DNA of 64,000 nucleotides from Catenovulum adriaticum (GTDB lineage: Bacteria; Pseudomonadota; Gammaproteobacteria; Enterobacterales; Alteromonadaceae): NCBI RefSeq assembly GCF_026725475.1, contig NZ_CP109965.1:1364001-1428000 (forward strand), written 5' to 3'. Shown here one piece after another: positions 35,736 to 45,400 of the stretch. The translations under genes and the position numbers were made by a program. Numbering within the stretch: position 1 is the stretch's first letter; the number at the start of each line of letters is the position of its first letter. The notes under the pieces are model-generated. The model was not told the DNA's origin. It did not search any database and was given only the letters and a program-made list of their open reading frames with translations.

Positions 35736-36452
35736 ATGGAGCCAATTTCATTAATTATCATACTCACATTACTTGCTGGTATTGCTATGCCAGTTGGTGC
35801 TGGAATCGCTTCATTAGAGCATATTCGGCCCTATTGGCTTGAAAATGAATTAAGGCATGGCATTATCGCTTTTGGTGGCGGGGCCTTGCTATCAGCCGTT
35901 GGGCTTGTGTTAGTACCCGATGCAATTAAAAATTTAAGTTTATTACCAGCCTGTGGTTATTTTTTATTAGGCGGCGTCTGTTTTATGTTGCTAGATATTA
36001 TTTTATATAAAATTAATACGCCAGCGAGCCAGTTAGCTGCAATGCTGGCTGATTTTATTCCAGAGTCGATTGCATTAGGTGCGGCGTTTGCTATGGGTGA
36101 GGGAAGTGGTTTTTTACTGGCCGGGTTAATTGCACTACAAAATTTACCCGAAGGTTTTAATGCCTATCGTGAACTTAAGGAATCGTCTGATTATACCAAT
36201 TTTAAAGTCATCAGTTTATTTAGTTTACTAGCTTTATTTGGCCCAGCAGCTGGCTTAATTGGGTATTTTTATTTAGCTCAGCAAACTCATTTTTTATCAG
36301 CCATTATGTTATTTGCAGCCGGTGGTATTTTGTATTCTGTATTTCAAGACATAGCACCGCAAGCTAAATTAAACAAACACTGGTTACCCACACTTGGGGC
36401 CGTGTTAGGTTTTGCATTAGGGTTAGCTGGCTTTATGATGACTCATGCTTAA
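35736..36452 (+). CDS. ZIP-family-like metal permease with divergent motifs
   Basis: 238-aa integral membrane protein with about eight hydrophobic helices and the overall pattern of ZIP/GufA transporters. The two ZIP metal-site helices read DFIPES (106-111) and QNLPEG (135-140), where typical members have HNxPEG. The first His is replaced by Asp and its Gly by Ser, so metal choice or transport activity may differ. No ribosome site stands out before ATG 35736. It appears to be a single gene. Confidence 0.72.
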   Translation: MEPISLIIILTLLAGIAMPVGAGIASLEHIRPYWLENELRHGIIAFGGGALLSAVGLVLVPDAIKNLSLLPACGYFLLGGVCFMLLDIILYKINTPASQLAAMLADFIPESIALGAAFAMGEGSGFLLAGLIALQNLPEGFNAYRELKESSDYTNFKVISLFSLLALFGPAAGLIGYFYLAQQTHFLSAIMLFAAGGILYSVFQDIAPQAKLNKHWLPTLGAVLGFALGLAGFMMTHA

Positions 36453-36493
36453 TGGTTTTACCCTTAACTTTTTAATCACATGAAAAAATAAAT

Positions 36494-36523
36494 AATTATT
36501 TAATAAACAATTATTTAATAAAC
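36494..36523. repeat. Perfect 15-bp tandem duplication
   Basis: AATTATTTAATAAAC occurs twice back to back (36494-36508, 36509-36523) directly before the SDR ribosome site. Confidence 0.85.
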
Positions 36524-36536
36524 TATAAGAGAATAA

Positions 36537-37232
36537 ATGACACAACATATTTTAATTACCGGTGCAAGCTCAGGCATCGGCCGTGAGCTTGCCATTCAAG
36601 CCAACCAACTGGGTTATCGTTTAAGTTTGTGCGCACGAGACAGCACAAAAATGGCAGTAACATTAAATAAGCTTACTCAGTCTACCCCAGTTTTTTCAGA
36701 TTGTTTTTGTGTTAGTGACGAAGCTGCTAGTTTGGCTTTTGTAAAACAGGCAGAGCACAACAATGGCAAAGTGGATGTATTAATTAACTGCGCGGGATTA
36801 AATAATGCCAGAGGCATGGGGCATGAAGTGGCGCTTGAAAAGCTAGATTGGATGATGCAGATTAATTGTTACGCGCCTATTCGGTTTATGCAAGCGGTTT
36901 TACCTAAAATGCAACAAGCGGGTTCTGGCTGCATTATCAATATATTGTCTACGGTTTGCCTGCATGCTAACCCCGGTATAGCCGCTTATACGGCTTCTAA
37001 AACGGCATTAGATGGTTATTTTAAAGTGATGCGTAAAGAGCTCAAAAAAGAGGGCATTAAATGCTTATCTGTTTATCCTGGCGGGGTTGATACTCAATTT
37101 AGAGAAGCGGATCGGCCTTTATATTTAACGGCCGAATCGGTTGCTAAAGCTACTCTTCAATTATTAAATACAGATACCAATACTCATATTCATGAACTCG
37201 TCATGCGCCCGAGTATTGAAGATAATTTTTAG
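36537..37232 (+). CDS. Short-chain dehydrogenase/reductase
   Basis: 231-aa classical SDR. The dinucleotide motif is TGASSGIG (8-15), NCAG follows in the fourth strand region, and the catalytic triad is Ser138, Tyr151 and Lys155 (YTASK). The PGGV turn follows. Substrate is unknown. Cys and Asn residues around 84-95 are not diagnostic. It has an AAGAGA ribosome site and lies 84 bases after the ZIP-like gene, possibly co-transcribed. Confidence 0.88.
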   Translation: MTQHILITGASSGIGRELAIQANQLGYRLSLCARDSTKMAVTLNKLTQSTPVFSDCFCVSDEAASLAFVKQAEHNNGKVDVLINCAGLNNARGMGHEVALEKLDWMMQINCYAPIRFMQAVLPKMQQAGSGCIINILSTVCLHANPGIAAYTASKTALDGYFKVMRKELKKEGIKCLSVYPGGVDTQFREADRPLYLTAESVAKATLQLLNTDTNTHIHELVMRPSIEDNF

Positions 37233-37310
37233 TTATTCATTACAAACAATTCATTTTAAATGGTTAAAAAAGCCGAATGAGAGGGGGTTAGCCTGCTCGC
37301 ATTTGGTTTT

Positions 37311-37330
37311 GGTGTTAGGCTACTAACACC
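37311..37330. terminator. Hairpin between convergent SDR and unknown gene
   Basis: GGTGTTAG (37311-37318), loop GCTA, CTAACACC (37323-37330): a perfect 8-bp stem in the convergent gap. Confidence 0.55.
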
Positions 37331-37396
37331 ACTTTACTAACATCATCGTGCATACTCATCCTACACTTATCCGTAGGGCCTTAATGGTTTATGCGT

Positions 37397-38179
37397 TTAA
37401 TTAATCTTCATGAAAGCCGTTACCATTTTGTTTCTAAACTCGGTATCTTGCGCTAAACCTTGTTGTCTATAATGTTGGCAATACTCAATTTCTGAATGCT
37501 TGTTATTTAGTTCAGGTATATTGTGCTTAGCCAATAGGCGTTGCCAATTTAATTTAACCGCTTCATTTGGCTCTGGAAAAATTAACAACGCTTGTTCTGA
37601 TTTTTCAAAGTTAGATTGCTGCGCCACTTTTATCATCACGTCATTTGCGGCCAGCCAGCTTTTATTATTTTTACCAATACAGAGCAGCGGCATAAAAGGT
37701 GCCAGAGATGTACAGACCGTATTTTTAACCATTCGAACTTGCCAATAAACTTCGGCTATTTTGGCAAAATGCTGAAAATCATTAATATAACTGAAGCCAG
37801 AATCTTTCATTAACGTAATTTCAACTCTTGGTTTATTGGGGTTAACCGTATCGTTAGACACATCTATATAATAATCACCCAATAACATGGCATTTTGAAA
37901 GTATAAATCACGAAGCCCACCCCATATTTTAGTTAGCTGATGGCCTTGTTGCATGTAACTAACTATACTTTGTAACCCAGTACTTTGTGGTGATTTTAGC
38001 GCTACTTTTAATATTTCAAATACTTGATCACGAATTTCAAGACAGCGCCCTAAAGGATAAGGTTTTTCACCAAAGTAGGGATATTTAGGTAATAAAGAAA
38101 GATCGGCTTTGATTCTAATTTTTGCCAAATCGTCGATAATGGCTTGTAAATTTTTTGCAATAATATCTTGTGCTTGCAT
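37397..38179 (-). CDS. Unknown protein in the LicD/cytidylyltransferase cassette
   Basis: 260 aa, no signal peptide or membrane segment, mixed alpha/beta composition. Distinct stretches include GEKPYPLGRCLEIRD (about 37-51), WGGLRDLYFQNAMLLGDYYI (about 86-105) and an N/R/V-E-I segment after it. I do not recognise the family. It is the third gene of a minus-strand run, 61 bases after the cytidylyltransferase gene, and may act with it. The conserved Trp-Gly-Gly-Leu-Arg-Asp and the Gly-Asp-Tyr-Tyr patterns would be the residues to follow in homologues. Confidence 0.6.
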   Translation of the reverse strand: MQAQDIIAKNLQAIIDDLAKIRIKADLSLLPKYPYFGEKPYPLGRCLEIRDQVFEILKVALKSPQSTGLQSIVSYMQQGHQLTKIWGGLRDLYFQNAMLLGDYYIDVSNDTVNPNKPRVEITLMKDSGFSYINDFQHFAKIAEVYWQVRMVKNTVCTSLAPFMPLLCIGKNNKSWLAANDVMIKVAQQSNFEKSEQALLIFPEPNEAVKLNWQRLLAKHNIPELNNKHSEIEYCQHYRQQGLAQDTEFRNKMVTAFMKIN

Positions 38180-38240
38180 TTAATATTAACCTGTTTGAAT
38201 ACAGAAAACGTCAGCTAATTTGGGTTATCACCGCGTTAGT

Positions 38241-38684
38241 TTATGATGACAATACATTATAAATAGTCGTTTTAATCGCTGAACTTGAAACATTAGGCGT
38301 TTCAGGGGCAAAAATTACCTCAATGTGATGCGCCGCCAAGTGTTTTGTTAACTTATTCCAGCGCTCAGTACCTTGCCATTGAATACCGCTAACCACTTTG
38401 TTTATGCCTAAATCTAGCATCCAGTTTACGGCATTTTGAGTTTCAATCATGGGATATTTTACCAAAGTGACTGTATTAACTATGCCCAAGGCCTCAATAA
38501 TTGTCATTCTGTCTGTTTGATTAATAATAGGCGCTTTCCCTTTTGATTTTAAACACATGGCATCGGGAGCAACCCCAACAATTAATGCATCACCTTGCTG
38601 GCGAGCAAATTTTAGAAAATTAAGATGACCAACATGAAATAAATCAAATACACCTAATGCCAATACTTTGCGGTTTTTATTCAT
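38241..38684 (-). CDS. TagD-like cytidylyltransferase
   Basis: 147-aa nucleotidyltransferase of the HxGH superfamily. GVFDLFHVGHLNFL (about 12-25) contains the ATP/CTP-binding HVGH; the SGIQWQG and SSSAIKTTI segments parallel GDDWEG and STTKIK in TagD glycerol-3-phosphate cytidylyltransferases. It probably makes a CDP-activated alcohol (glycerol, choline, ethanolamine or similar). It is 10 bases after the LicD-like gene, whose family uses such donors or moves phospho-alcohols. Substrate cannot be read from the sequence. Confidence 0.8.
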   Translation of the reverse strand: MNKNRKVLALGVFDLFHVGHLNFLKFARQQGDALIVGVAPDAMCLKSKGKAPIINQTDRMTIIEALGIVNTVTLVKYPMIETQNAVNWMLDLGINKVVSGIQWQGTERWNKLTKHLAAHHIEVIFAPETPNVSSSAIKTTIYNVLSS

Positions 38685-38694
38685 AATTATTTGT

Positions 38695-39747
38695 CTATTT
38701 TAATGGATTAAGTTGATGTTTTAATGCTTGTTCAAGCTTGATAAATAACGAATCGTCGCTTTGAAAATGTCTGACTTGAGCCAATAGCTTTTCAACTTTT
38801 TGCCATTTTTGCTTGCGCCATAAAATATAAATGCGTGAATAAGCAAAGCATTGAGTTAACAAACTAAACCCAGCTAAATTTTTGGCGCAAATTACCGTAT
38901 CAAAATGTGGATCGGGTACTTGCCAATTGCCATACAAAGCTTGCAAAATTAGCTCAGGTTTAGCCGGATGCCAAGCTATGCCAAAAGGCGTGTTTTTATC
39001 AGCTAAATCAATTGTGGGATAAGTAGTTACCCGATTCCATGCAAATGGAATATTTGCCATCCATAAACCCGAAATAGTGCGCTGACTTTTTTGATCCACC
39101 CCATATCCGCATAAATCTAAAATAACGCCATTTGAATGCATAAAACAACGAGGATTGATTAAATCGTAAGAGCGCTTATGCTCATGCCAGCCATTTTGTT
39201 TTAGTAAAGTCATTGCTAAGTTCATTTGTCCCCAGTCAATACCTATATCAATATCTTTATCAAATGGTAGTAGGGCGTTATCGCGAGTTAAGCCTAACAA
39301 AGTACCCGAGGTGGCAAATGAGCGAATATTATGTTGGCGAAACAATACCAGAGTTTGCCACAAAGTAGTTTCATATTTTGTTTGATCAAATGTAGCAGGT
39401 TTAACTGGTTTAAGAGGCGCTGGCTTTGTGGTTAATAACAAATTAAGTGTCTTACGGTAATACTCTATTGCTTTTGGGAGTAACTTATTTTGCTGATATA
39501 CCACAGCTAACAGCTGGTATAAGTCAAGCGAATTTGGGTGCTGGATTAAACACGTTTTAAGCTGCTCAATATAAGACAGACTGGTTCCTTGATTGATGGC
39601 TATCTCAGTTAAATAACGGGTTGCTAACTCCGAATCAGGCTCAGATTTAAGCACTGCCAACAATTCAATTTTAGCGGCTTCAAGTTGATTTTGTTGATAA
39701 AGCTGAATGCCTTTTATTAAATGCGCAAAAATAATAGGGGATGTCAC
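38695..39747 (-). CDS. TPR protein with LicD-type phosphotransferase domain
   Basis: 350 aa. Residues about 1-100 form TPR helices (GIQLYQQNQLEAAKIEL, VVYQQNKLLPKAIEYYRKTL). The middle is a LicD/fukutin-like nucleotidyltransferase-fold domain with GTLLGLTRDNALLPFDKDID; the acidic triad is Asp163, Asp165 and Asp167. LicD proteins attach phosphocholine or related phospho-alcohols to glycans, and human relatives use CDP-ribitol. No signal peptide, so it acts in the cytoplasm. It is first in a run with the cytidylyltransferase and the unknown gene, and divergent from the subtilase gene with 144 bases between. Confidence 0.82.
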   Translation of the reverse strand: MTSPIIFAHLIKGIQLYQQNQLEAAKIELLAVLKSEPDSELATRYLTEIAINQGTSLSYIEQLKTCLIQHPNSLDLYQLLAVVYQQNKLLPKAIEYYRKTLNLLLTTKPAPLKPVKPATFDQTKYETTLWQTLVLFRQHNIRSFATSGTLLGLTRDNALLPFDKDIDIGIDWGQMNLAMTLLKQNGWHEHKRSYDLINPRCFMHSNGVILDLCGYGVDQKSQRTISGLWMANIPFAWNRVTTYPTIDLADKNTPFGIAWHPAKPELILQALYGNWQVPDPHFDTVICAKNLAGFSLLTQCFAYSRIYILWRKQKWQKVEKLLAQVRHFQSDDSLFIKLEQALKHQLNPLK

Positions 39748-39891
39748 TAATGTTTAACCTGTTATATTTTCAAATAACGCTTAACGTAATATGGATTTTA
39801 AAACTTTTTAAGTTATAAATTTATATTGATTGAATTAAAAAATAAATCCACCTATTATTTTATATAGTGCCCCAAAATTAATCGAACTCAT

Positions 39892-41094
39892 TTGTACCAG
39901 CCCAAATTTAATTTAAAAATTAACCAATATTGGTTAATTTTGAGTGTTACGCTCATTTATGTCTTCTCATCTGTTAGTTTTGCCGATACCGGTATCAAAT
40001 TTTCAAATTTTGGTAAATCTTTGGTATTGACAAAATATAATGATCACTACGTTTTAAATACATCAAGTTTAAAAGTAAACTTATCAAACCGATTGATTAT
40101 TAAATCAGAAAAATCGGTACCATTGAAAGAATCATCGTACATAAAGAAAGTTTCAGTTAAGTTTTGGCCTGTATACCAAGGCGAAAGCTTTACTTATTTT
40201 GTATTAGAACTCAAGGATAGTCAGTCCGTTCTTAACACAATGAAAAAATTGATAAACATGGATGGTATTTTATTAGTACAACCAGATATTATACAGTACA
40301 GACATTACGCTAATGATTCTAAAAATAAGTATTCGGGTTTAAAAAATAGTGATCTTGAATTTGATTACGTTGAGCAGGTATTAAAGCCATCTGGCGAGCT
40401 TGTGAATGTTGCGATTATTGATGATGGGGTTGATTTAACGCATCCAACATTAATTGATACCAATGTAAAATTTGAATATGATGTTGAGCACCACACTTTA
40501 TCCGCCGCACCTAAGCAAGTAGCCGATACCCATGGCACTATGGTAGCTCAAACTATTTTTGGAAAACACCAATACAAGGGTGAAGTTACCCAAGCTAATC
40601 TTATTGCAATTAGGCAACCTACTACTTGGACTTCTAATACTTTGTTAGCATTCCAGATAGCAAAATTAAATGAAGCTGACATTATCAATTGCAGTTGGCA
40701 CTCTAATATTCTGCTTGAACCCGTAAAAGATGTAATTGACGATCTAGCAATTTATGGCCGAAAAGGAAAAGGGGTTGCTGTAGTCATTTCAGCAGGTAAT
40801 CAAGGAAAATTAATTGAGCCGTTATCAACAGAAGCCGCTATAAAGAATGCAATCGTAGTGGGGGCTAAGCGCCGAGATGGTGAGTTAACCAAATTCTCAA
40901 ATTATGGTGAGCATGTAGATTTTTTTGTTGTCGCCGAGCCGCTACGTATGGCTGATAAACTTGGAAATATTAGATATTTTTCAGGGACATCGTTAGCATC
41001 AGCTATCGTGACCAGAAGGTTAGCTGTCACGTTAATATCAAACTCTCGTTTAAAACTTAACCAATTGGTTAATATATTACGCGAAAACAATTAA
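39892..41094 (+). CDS. Small secreted S8 subtilisin-like serine protease
   Basis: About 400 aa. A signal peptide ends near SSVSFA; a short propeptide-like region (about 75-140) precedes the peptidase domain. Catalytic residues: Asp177 in AIIDDGVD, His214 in DTHGTMVA, oxyanion Asn303 in SAGNQG and Ser367 in SGTSLAS. No C-terminal extension domains exist, so it is compact for the family. The frame begins at TTG 39892, with no ATG and no clear ribosome site; another rare start at 39877 (ATT) is possible. It precedes the TIGR03032-giant protein operon and could process one of those products, which is inference from position only. Confidence 0.83.
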   Translation: MYQPKFNLKINQYWLILSVTLIYVFSSVSFADTGIKFSNFGKSLVLTKYNDHYVLNTSSLKVNLSNRLIIKSEKSVPLKESSYIKKVSVKFWPVYQGESFTYFVLELKDSQSVLNTMKKLINMDGILLVQPDIIQYRHYANDSKNKYSGLKNSDLEFDYVEQVLKPSGELVNVAIIDDGVDLTHPTLIDTNVKFEYDVEHHTLSAAPKQVADTHGTMVAQTIFGKHQYKGEVTQANLIAIRQPTTWTSNTLLAFQIAKLNEADIINCSWHSNILLEPVKDVIDDLAIYGRKGKGVAVVISAGNQGKLIEPLSTEAAIKNAIVVGAKRRDGELTKFSNYGEHVDFFVVAEPLRMADKLGNIRYFSGTSLASAIVTRRLAVTLISNSRLKLNQLVNILRENN

Positions 41095-41120
41095 ATATGA
41101 CCTTATCTTTAACATGGATA

Positions 41121-41148
41121 TTGCCCTTTATAATTCTTTTACTATAAT
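41121..41148 (+). promoter_or_regulatory. Sigma70 promoter of the TIGR03032-giant protein operon
   Basis: TTGCCC (41121-41126), a 16-nt spacer and a perfect TATAAT (41143-41148), 85 bases before the TIGR03032 gene. Confidence 0.68.
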
Positions 41149-41172
41149 GGACTGACCAGTGTGTAACTTGGG

Positions 41173-41186
41173 GCTAAATATTTAGC
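41173..41186. promoter_or_regulatory. 14-bp perfect palindrome downstream of the promoter
   Basis: GCTAAATATTTAGC sits roughly 18-30 bases after the predicted transcription start, a position suited to an operator. The binding protein is unknown. Confidence 0.5.
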
Positions 41187-41232
41187 TAAATACTATATAC
41201 AGAGATTATTTAGTCGGTGATGTAACAATATA

Positions 41233-42456
41233 ATGACAAAAACGCCAAATGAACCGCCTACTCAAGCAGACATCGAGTTAGATTTTAACGCTGAATATAC
41301 TAGCAACTTACCAGCTATTTTGGCACATTTGAATATCTCATTTGCTTTTACCTCTTACCAAGCAGGGCGCGTGATTTTTGCCCGTAGTAAAGATGGCAAG
41401 TTAGATATTAATTATAAATCATTTGAACGTCCGATGGGCTTAGTTGCAACTGAAACCGGCTTGACGCTTGGCACCTTTACTCAAATTATTCATTTCCAAC
41501 GTGAAGATGCTTTGGTTGAAAAATTAAAGCAACCTTTAGAGAGAGTACAAGACGATATAACTGCACCTAAACTGAAAGCTAATCAGGATCAGCAAACTGA
41601 TACTCAACTCAATGATAAGTCTGAAACTGATACTATAAATGAACCTGAAAATATTTATTTAGCTTCTCAATATAAACCAGTTGATGAAGCAGTAGATGCC
41701 TGTTATATCACCCGCAGTAGCCATTACACAGGTATGATTAATATTCATGATATAGACTGGGGACATGATGGCTTATGGGCCGTTAATTCGAGCTTTTCTT
41801 GTTTATCTACAATCCAACCTGATTCGAGCTTTGTGCCCCGTTGGAAGCCCTATTTTATTTCAGAATTAGCAGCAGAAGACAGATGTCATTTAAATGGGAT
41901 GGCGCTAAAAGATGGTAAGCCTGCGTTTGTTACGACCTTTTCAAAATTTAATGAAAAAGCACAATGGCGTAATCAAGAAAAGTTTGATGGCACCTTAATG
42001 GATGTTGTTGAAAATAAAATATTACTCGACGGTTTATGTATGCCACATTCACCTCGCTTTTACCAAGGTAAAGTCTATTATTGTAATTCTGGTTTAGGTC
42101 AAGTGTGCTGTTACGATCCTCAAACTAAAAGCAATACAGTGATTGCAGAATTACCAGGGTTTACCCGTGGAATCGATTTTTATGGGGCCATTATGTTTGT
42201 TGGTTTATCTAAGGTCAGACAAAGTGACGTTAGCCGACCCGCACCTATTGCACAAAAACATGAAAATACTAGCTCGGGTGTTTGGCTACTAAATTTAGAA
42301 GACAACACCATAGTCGCAACTTTGTCATTTACCGGTAATGTCGATCAGTTATACGATATTGCGGTGCTAAAAAATACAAAATTTCCTGAACTAATTGAAC
42401 CGAATCATCCAAGAATGCGAAACCATTTTTGTTTTAACGAATTTAAACCGCTTTAA
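41233..42456 (+). CDS. TIGR03032 family protein
   Basis: 407 aa, no signal peptide. It matches my memory of TIGR03032 proteins: early FERPMGLV, DIDWGHDGLWAVNSSFSCL, PYFISELAAEDRCHLNGMAL, CMPHSPR, and a final segment GVWLLNL plus YDIAVL. The fold is probably a beta-propeller. The function is unestablished; relatives often sit beside genes for very large repeat proteins, as here. An acidic, Gln/Asp-rich insert (about 98-140) is poorly conserved-looking. The giant gene starts 23 bases later, implying co-expression and a cytoplasmic role in making or handling the giant protein. Confidence 0.82.
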   Translation: MTKTPNEPPTQADIELDFNAEYTSNLPAILAHLNISFAFTSYQAGRVIFARSKDGKLDINYKSFERPMGLVATETGLTLGTFTQIIHFQREDALVEKLKQPLERVQDDITAPKLKANQDQQTDTQLNDKSETDTINEPENIYLASQYKPVDEAVDACYITRSSHYTGMINIHDIDWGHDGLWAVNSSFSCLSTIQPDSSFVPRWKPYFISELAAEDRCHLNGMALKDGKPAFVTTFSKFNEKAQWRNQEKFDGTLMDVVENKILLDGLCMPHSPRFYQGKVYYCNSGLGQVCCYDPQTKSNTVIAELPGFTRGIDFYGAIMFVGLSKVRQSDVSRPAPIAQKHENTSSGVWLLNLEDNTIVATLSFTGNVDQLYDIAVLKNTKFPELIEPNHPRMRNHFCFNEFKPL

Positions 42457-42479
42457 GTTGCTGTTGAAAGGATAGCTAA

Positions 42480-45400
42480 ATGAAAACATTTACACATATA
42501 CATAAACCCAATTTAGTAGCCAAAGCTGCTTTGCCAGTATTAGCAATGGCTTCCCCTTATGGTTTTGCTGAAAATTCCTATACATCAAGCTTACTCACTT
42601 TAAGTGGTTCAGTTAGCGTATATAATCAAACGCAAGCATTTAAGCAGGCAACGGCTAATCTTAATGTTGATATTGAAACCCCGTTCAAGCCATTTATGGC
42701 CAGCGAACTAGCTAAAACTAAGGTGCAAATAGCCAAACAAACCAACCCTACTGCTACCCCCACTCATAGTGCAATTGAATTTTTAAAACAAAATGGTTTG
42801 TTGAATAGTGGAAATAAGCAAGTAGCGAGCGTGTCAGGGGATTTGGAAGCAAGAAAAAACTTTGCGGGTTATACAGGACAACCTCATTGCCATTACAATG
42901 GCTGGATCGCCTATCATTATTTGCAAATGACTTGCACTACTAATAGTGGGACTTGGCATGGTGCGAATTCGCCTGCAGATACTACCCCGCCTACTTTTGA
43001 TAGTTCAACACCTTCTGAAAATGCAATTAATCATAATCAAGCAGTTTTTAATCTCGATATTAACGAAGGCGGAAAAGTTTATGCAATTGTGGTGGCAGAT
43101 GATGCTTTTGCACCAAATGCAGCACAGGTTAAAGCGGGTGTTGATTATGATATGGGTTCTGGTCGCTCCGCAGAAGTGATTAGCAGTGCAAATGTTACAT
43201 TAAACTCAGGTAATTATACTGGGACAATCACTTTAACAGGGTTAACTGCATCGACCGCTTATGATGTTTATTTTATCGCAGAGGATGATGAAGGAACACC
43301 TAACTTACAGTCTACGCCGACTAAGCTAGATATAACGACTATCGCAGCACCAAATACTGTGCCTGTGTTTGCAAACCTAGATGGGTCTTCAAGCTATACA
43401 GAGGGTGGCTCTGCTGTTGTATTAGATAATAATGTCACCATTTCCGATACTGAGCTAGACGCTTTAGACAGCGGGACTGGCAATTACAACAATGCCTCTT
43501 TAACTATCGTCAGAAACGGTGGTGCTAATAGTGAAGATATATTTGCAAATAGTGGTTTATTAGGTGCGTTAACACAGAGCAATAGCTTTAGCTACAATGG
43601 CTCCAATGTTGGGACAGTTACCACAAATTCATCGGGCACACTCGTTTTAACTTTTAATTCTAATGCCACGTCGGCTATTGTTGACTCCGTATTACAAAAT
43701 ATAACGTACAGTAACAGTTCAGATAACCCAGCCTCGTCGGTTGCGCTGAATTATACCTTTAACGATGGACTCGCAAGTAGTAATGGTATTAATCAGGCGG
43801 TTGTCACTATTGCAGCGGTAAACGACAACCCCACGATGGCGAGCTTACCTAGCGGTTTAAGTTTTACCGAAGATACTAATGGAAACCTAGATTTATCAGC
43901 CGTTGAATTTGCAGATACAGACAATGGTACAATTACGGTTACATTAAAAATTGATGGCGGCAGTTTTGCAACGCCAGCCGACGGAAGTAGCGTGATAGAA
44001 ACCTTAGTGGATTCGTCAACGATCACACTAACGGGTAGCCCTGCAGACATTAACGCCTATTTAGACACAGTTTCTAATATTAAATACACAGGTGCGAATA
44101 ACGCTTACGGTGAAAATTCTGCCAAGTTAACGGTTATTGCTAATGACGGAAACGCAGATGTAACCTTAGGCTTTACTTACTTTGATATCGCAGCCGTCAA
44201 CGATACACCTGTTGTTTCTAACAATAATGGTTTAACGCTGAATGAAGGGGCAAGTAGCCAAATTAGTAACACAGCTTTAGCAGCGAGTGATGTTGATGAT
44301 GCAGCAACGGATATTACTTTTACTATCACCACGCTACCGGCAAATGGCTCATTGTTTATTGATGCGAACAGCAATAGCAGTTTAGATGATGGTGAAGCAC
44401 TTGCGTTAAATGGCACGCTCACTCAAAATGATATTGATGCAGCCAATAATGGCGGCTTACATTATGTGCATAACGGTGGTGAAACCACCACAGACAGCTT
44501 TGAATTTAGCGTTGCCGATGGCGGTGAAGACAGTGCGGCGGCAGTAACCGGCCAAACTTTTAATATCACTGTCACGCCAATTAATGATGCACCAACGGTC
44601 GCAAATAATGCCGGTTTAACCATAAATGAAGGCGCTAATAGCCAAATCACAACCACCGAACTCAATGCCAGTGATGCAGATGATTCAGGCACAGGCTTAA
44701 CTTATACGGTCACCACAATTCCAACCAATGGCACTTTATTTGTTGATGCAAACAGCAACAGCACCTTAGATGACGGCGAAGCGTTAAGTGTGAATGACAC
44801 CTTTACTCAGCAAGATATTGAAGCGCTGAATAATGGTGGTTTACGTTATGAGCATGATGGCGGTGAAACGATATCAGACAGCTTTGAATTTGACTTAGCG
44901 GATGGCGGTGAAGACAGTGCGGCGGCGGTAACCGGTCAAACATTCGCTATTACCATTAACCCGGTGAATGATGCACCAACAGCCAATACCAACACAGGCT
45001 TGAGCACCTCGGATATCAGCGAGGGCGGCAGTGCAACACTGGCACAAGCCAAGCTTGAATATACCGATGTAGACGATACAGCAGCAAACCTAACCTACAC
45101 AGTCACCACACTGCCAAGCTATGGTTCAATTACGCTCAATGACACAGCGCTTGCGGTGAATGAAACCTTTACCCAGGATGATATTAATAATGGTCTGGTT
45201 AAATACGTTCATAATGGCACAGACAATTTAACTGACAGCTTTATCTTTGATTTAAAAGATGACGAGGATGCCGGCGTGACCGGTCAGACGTTCTCAATCA
45301 ATGTTGCGAATGTAAACGACAACACCACGGTAGCGAGCTTACCAACCGATTCTAATTTTACCGAAGATACCAATGGCAACCTTGATTTATCGGCTATTAC

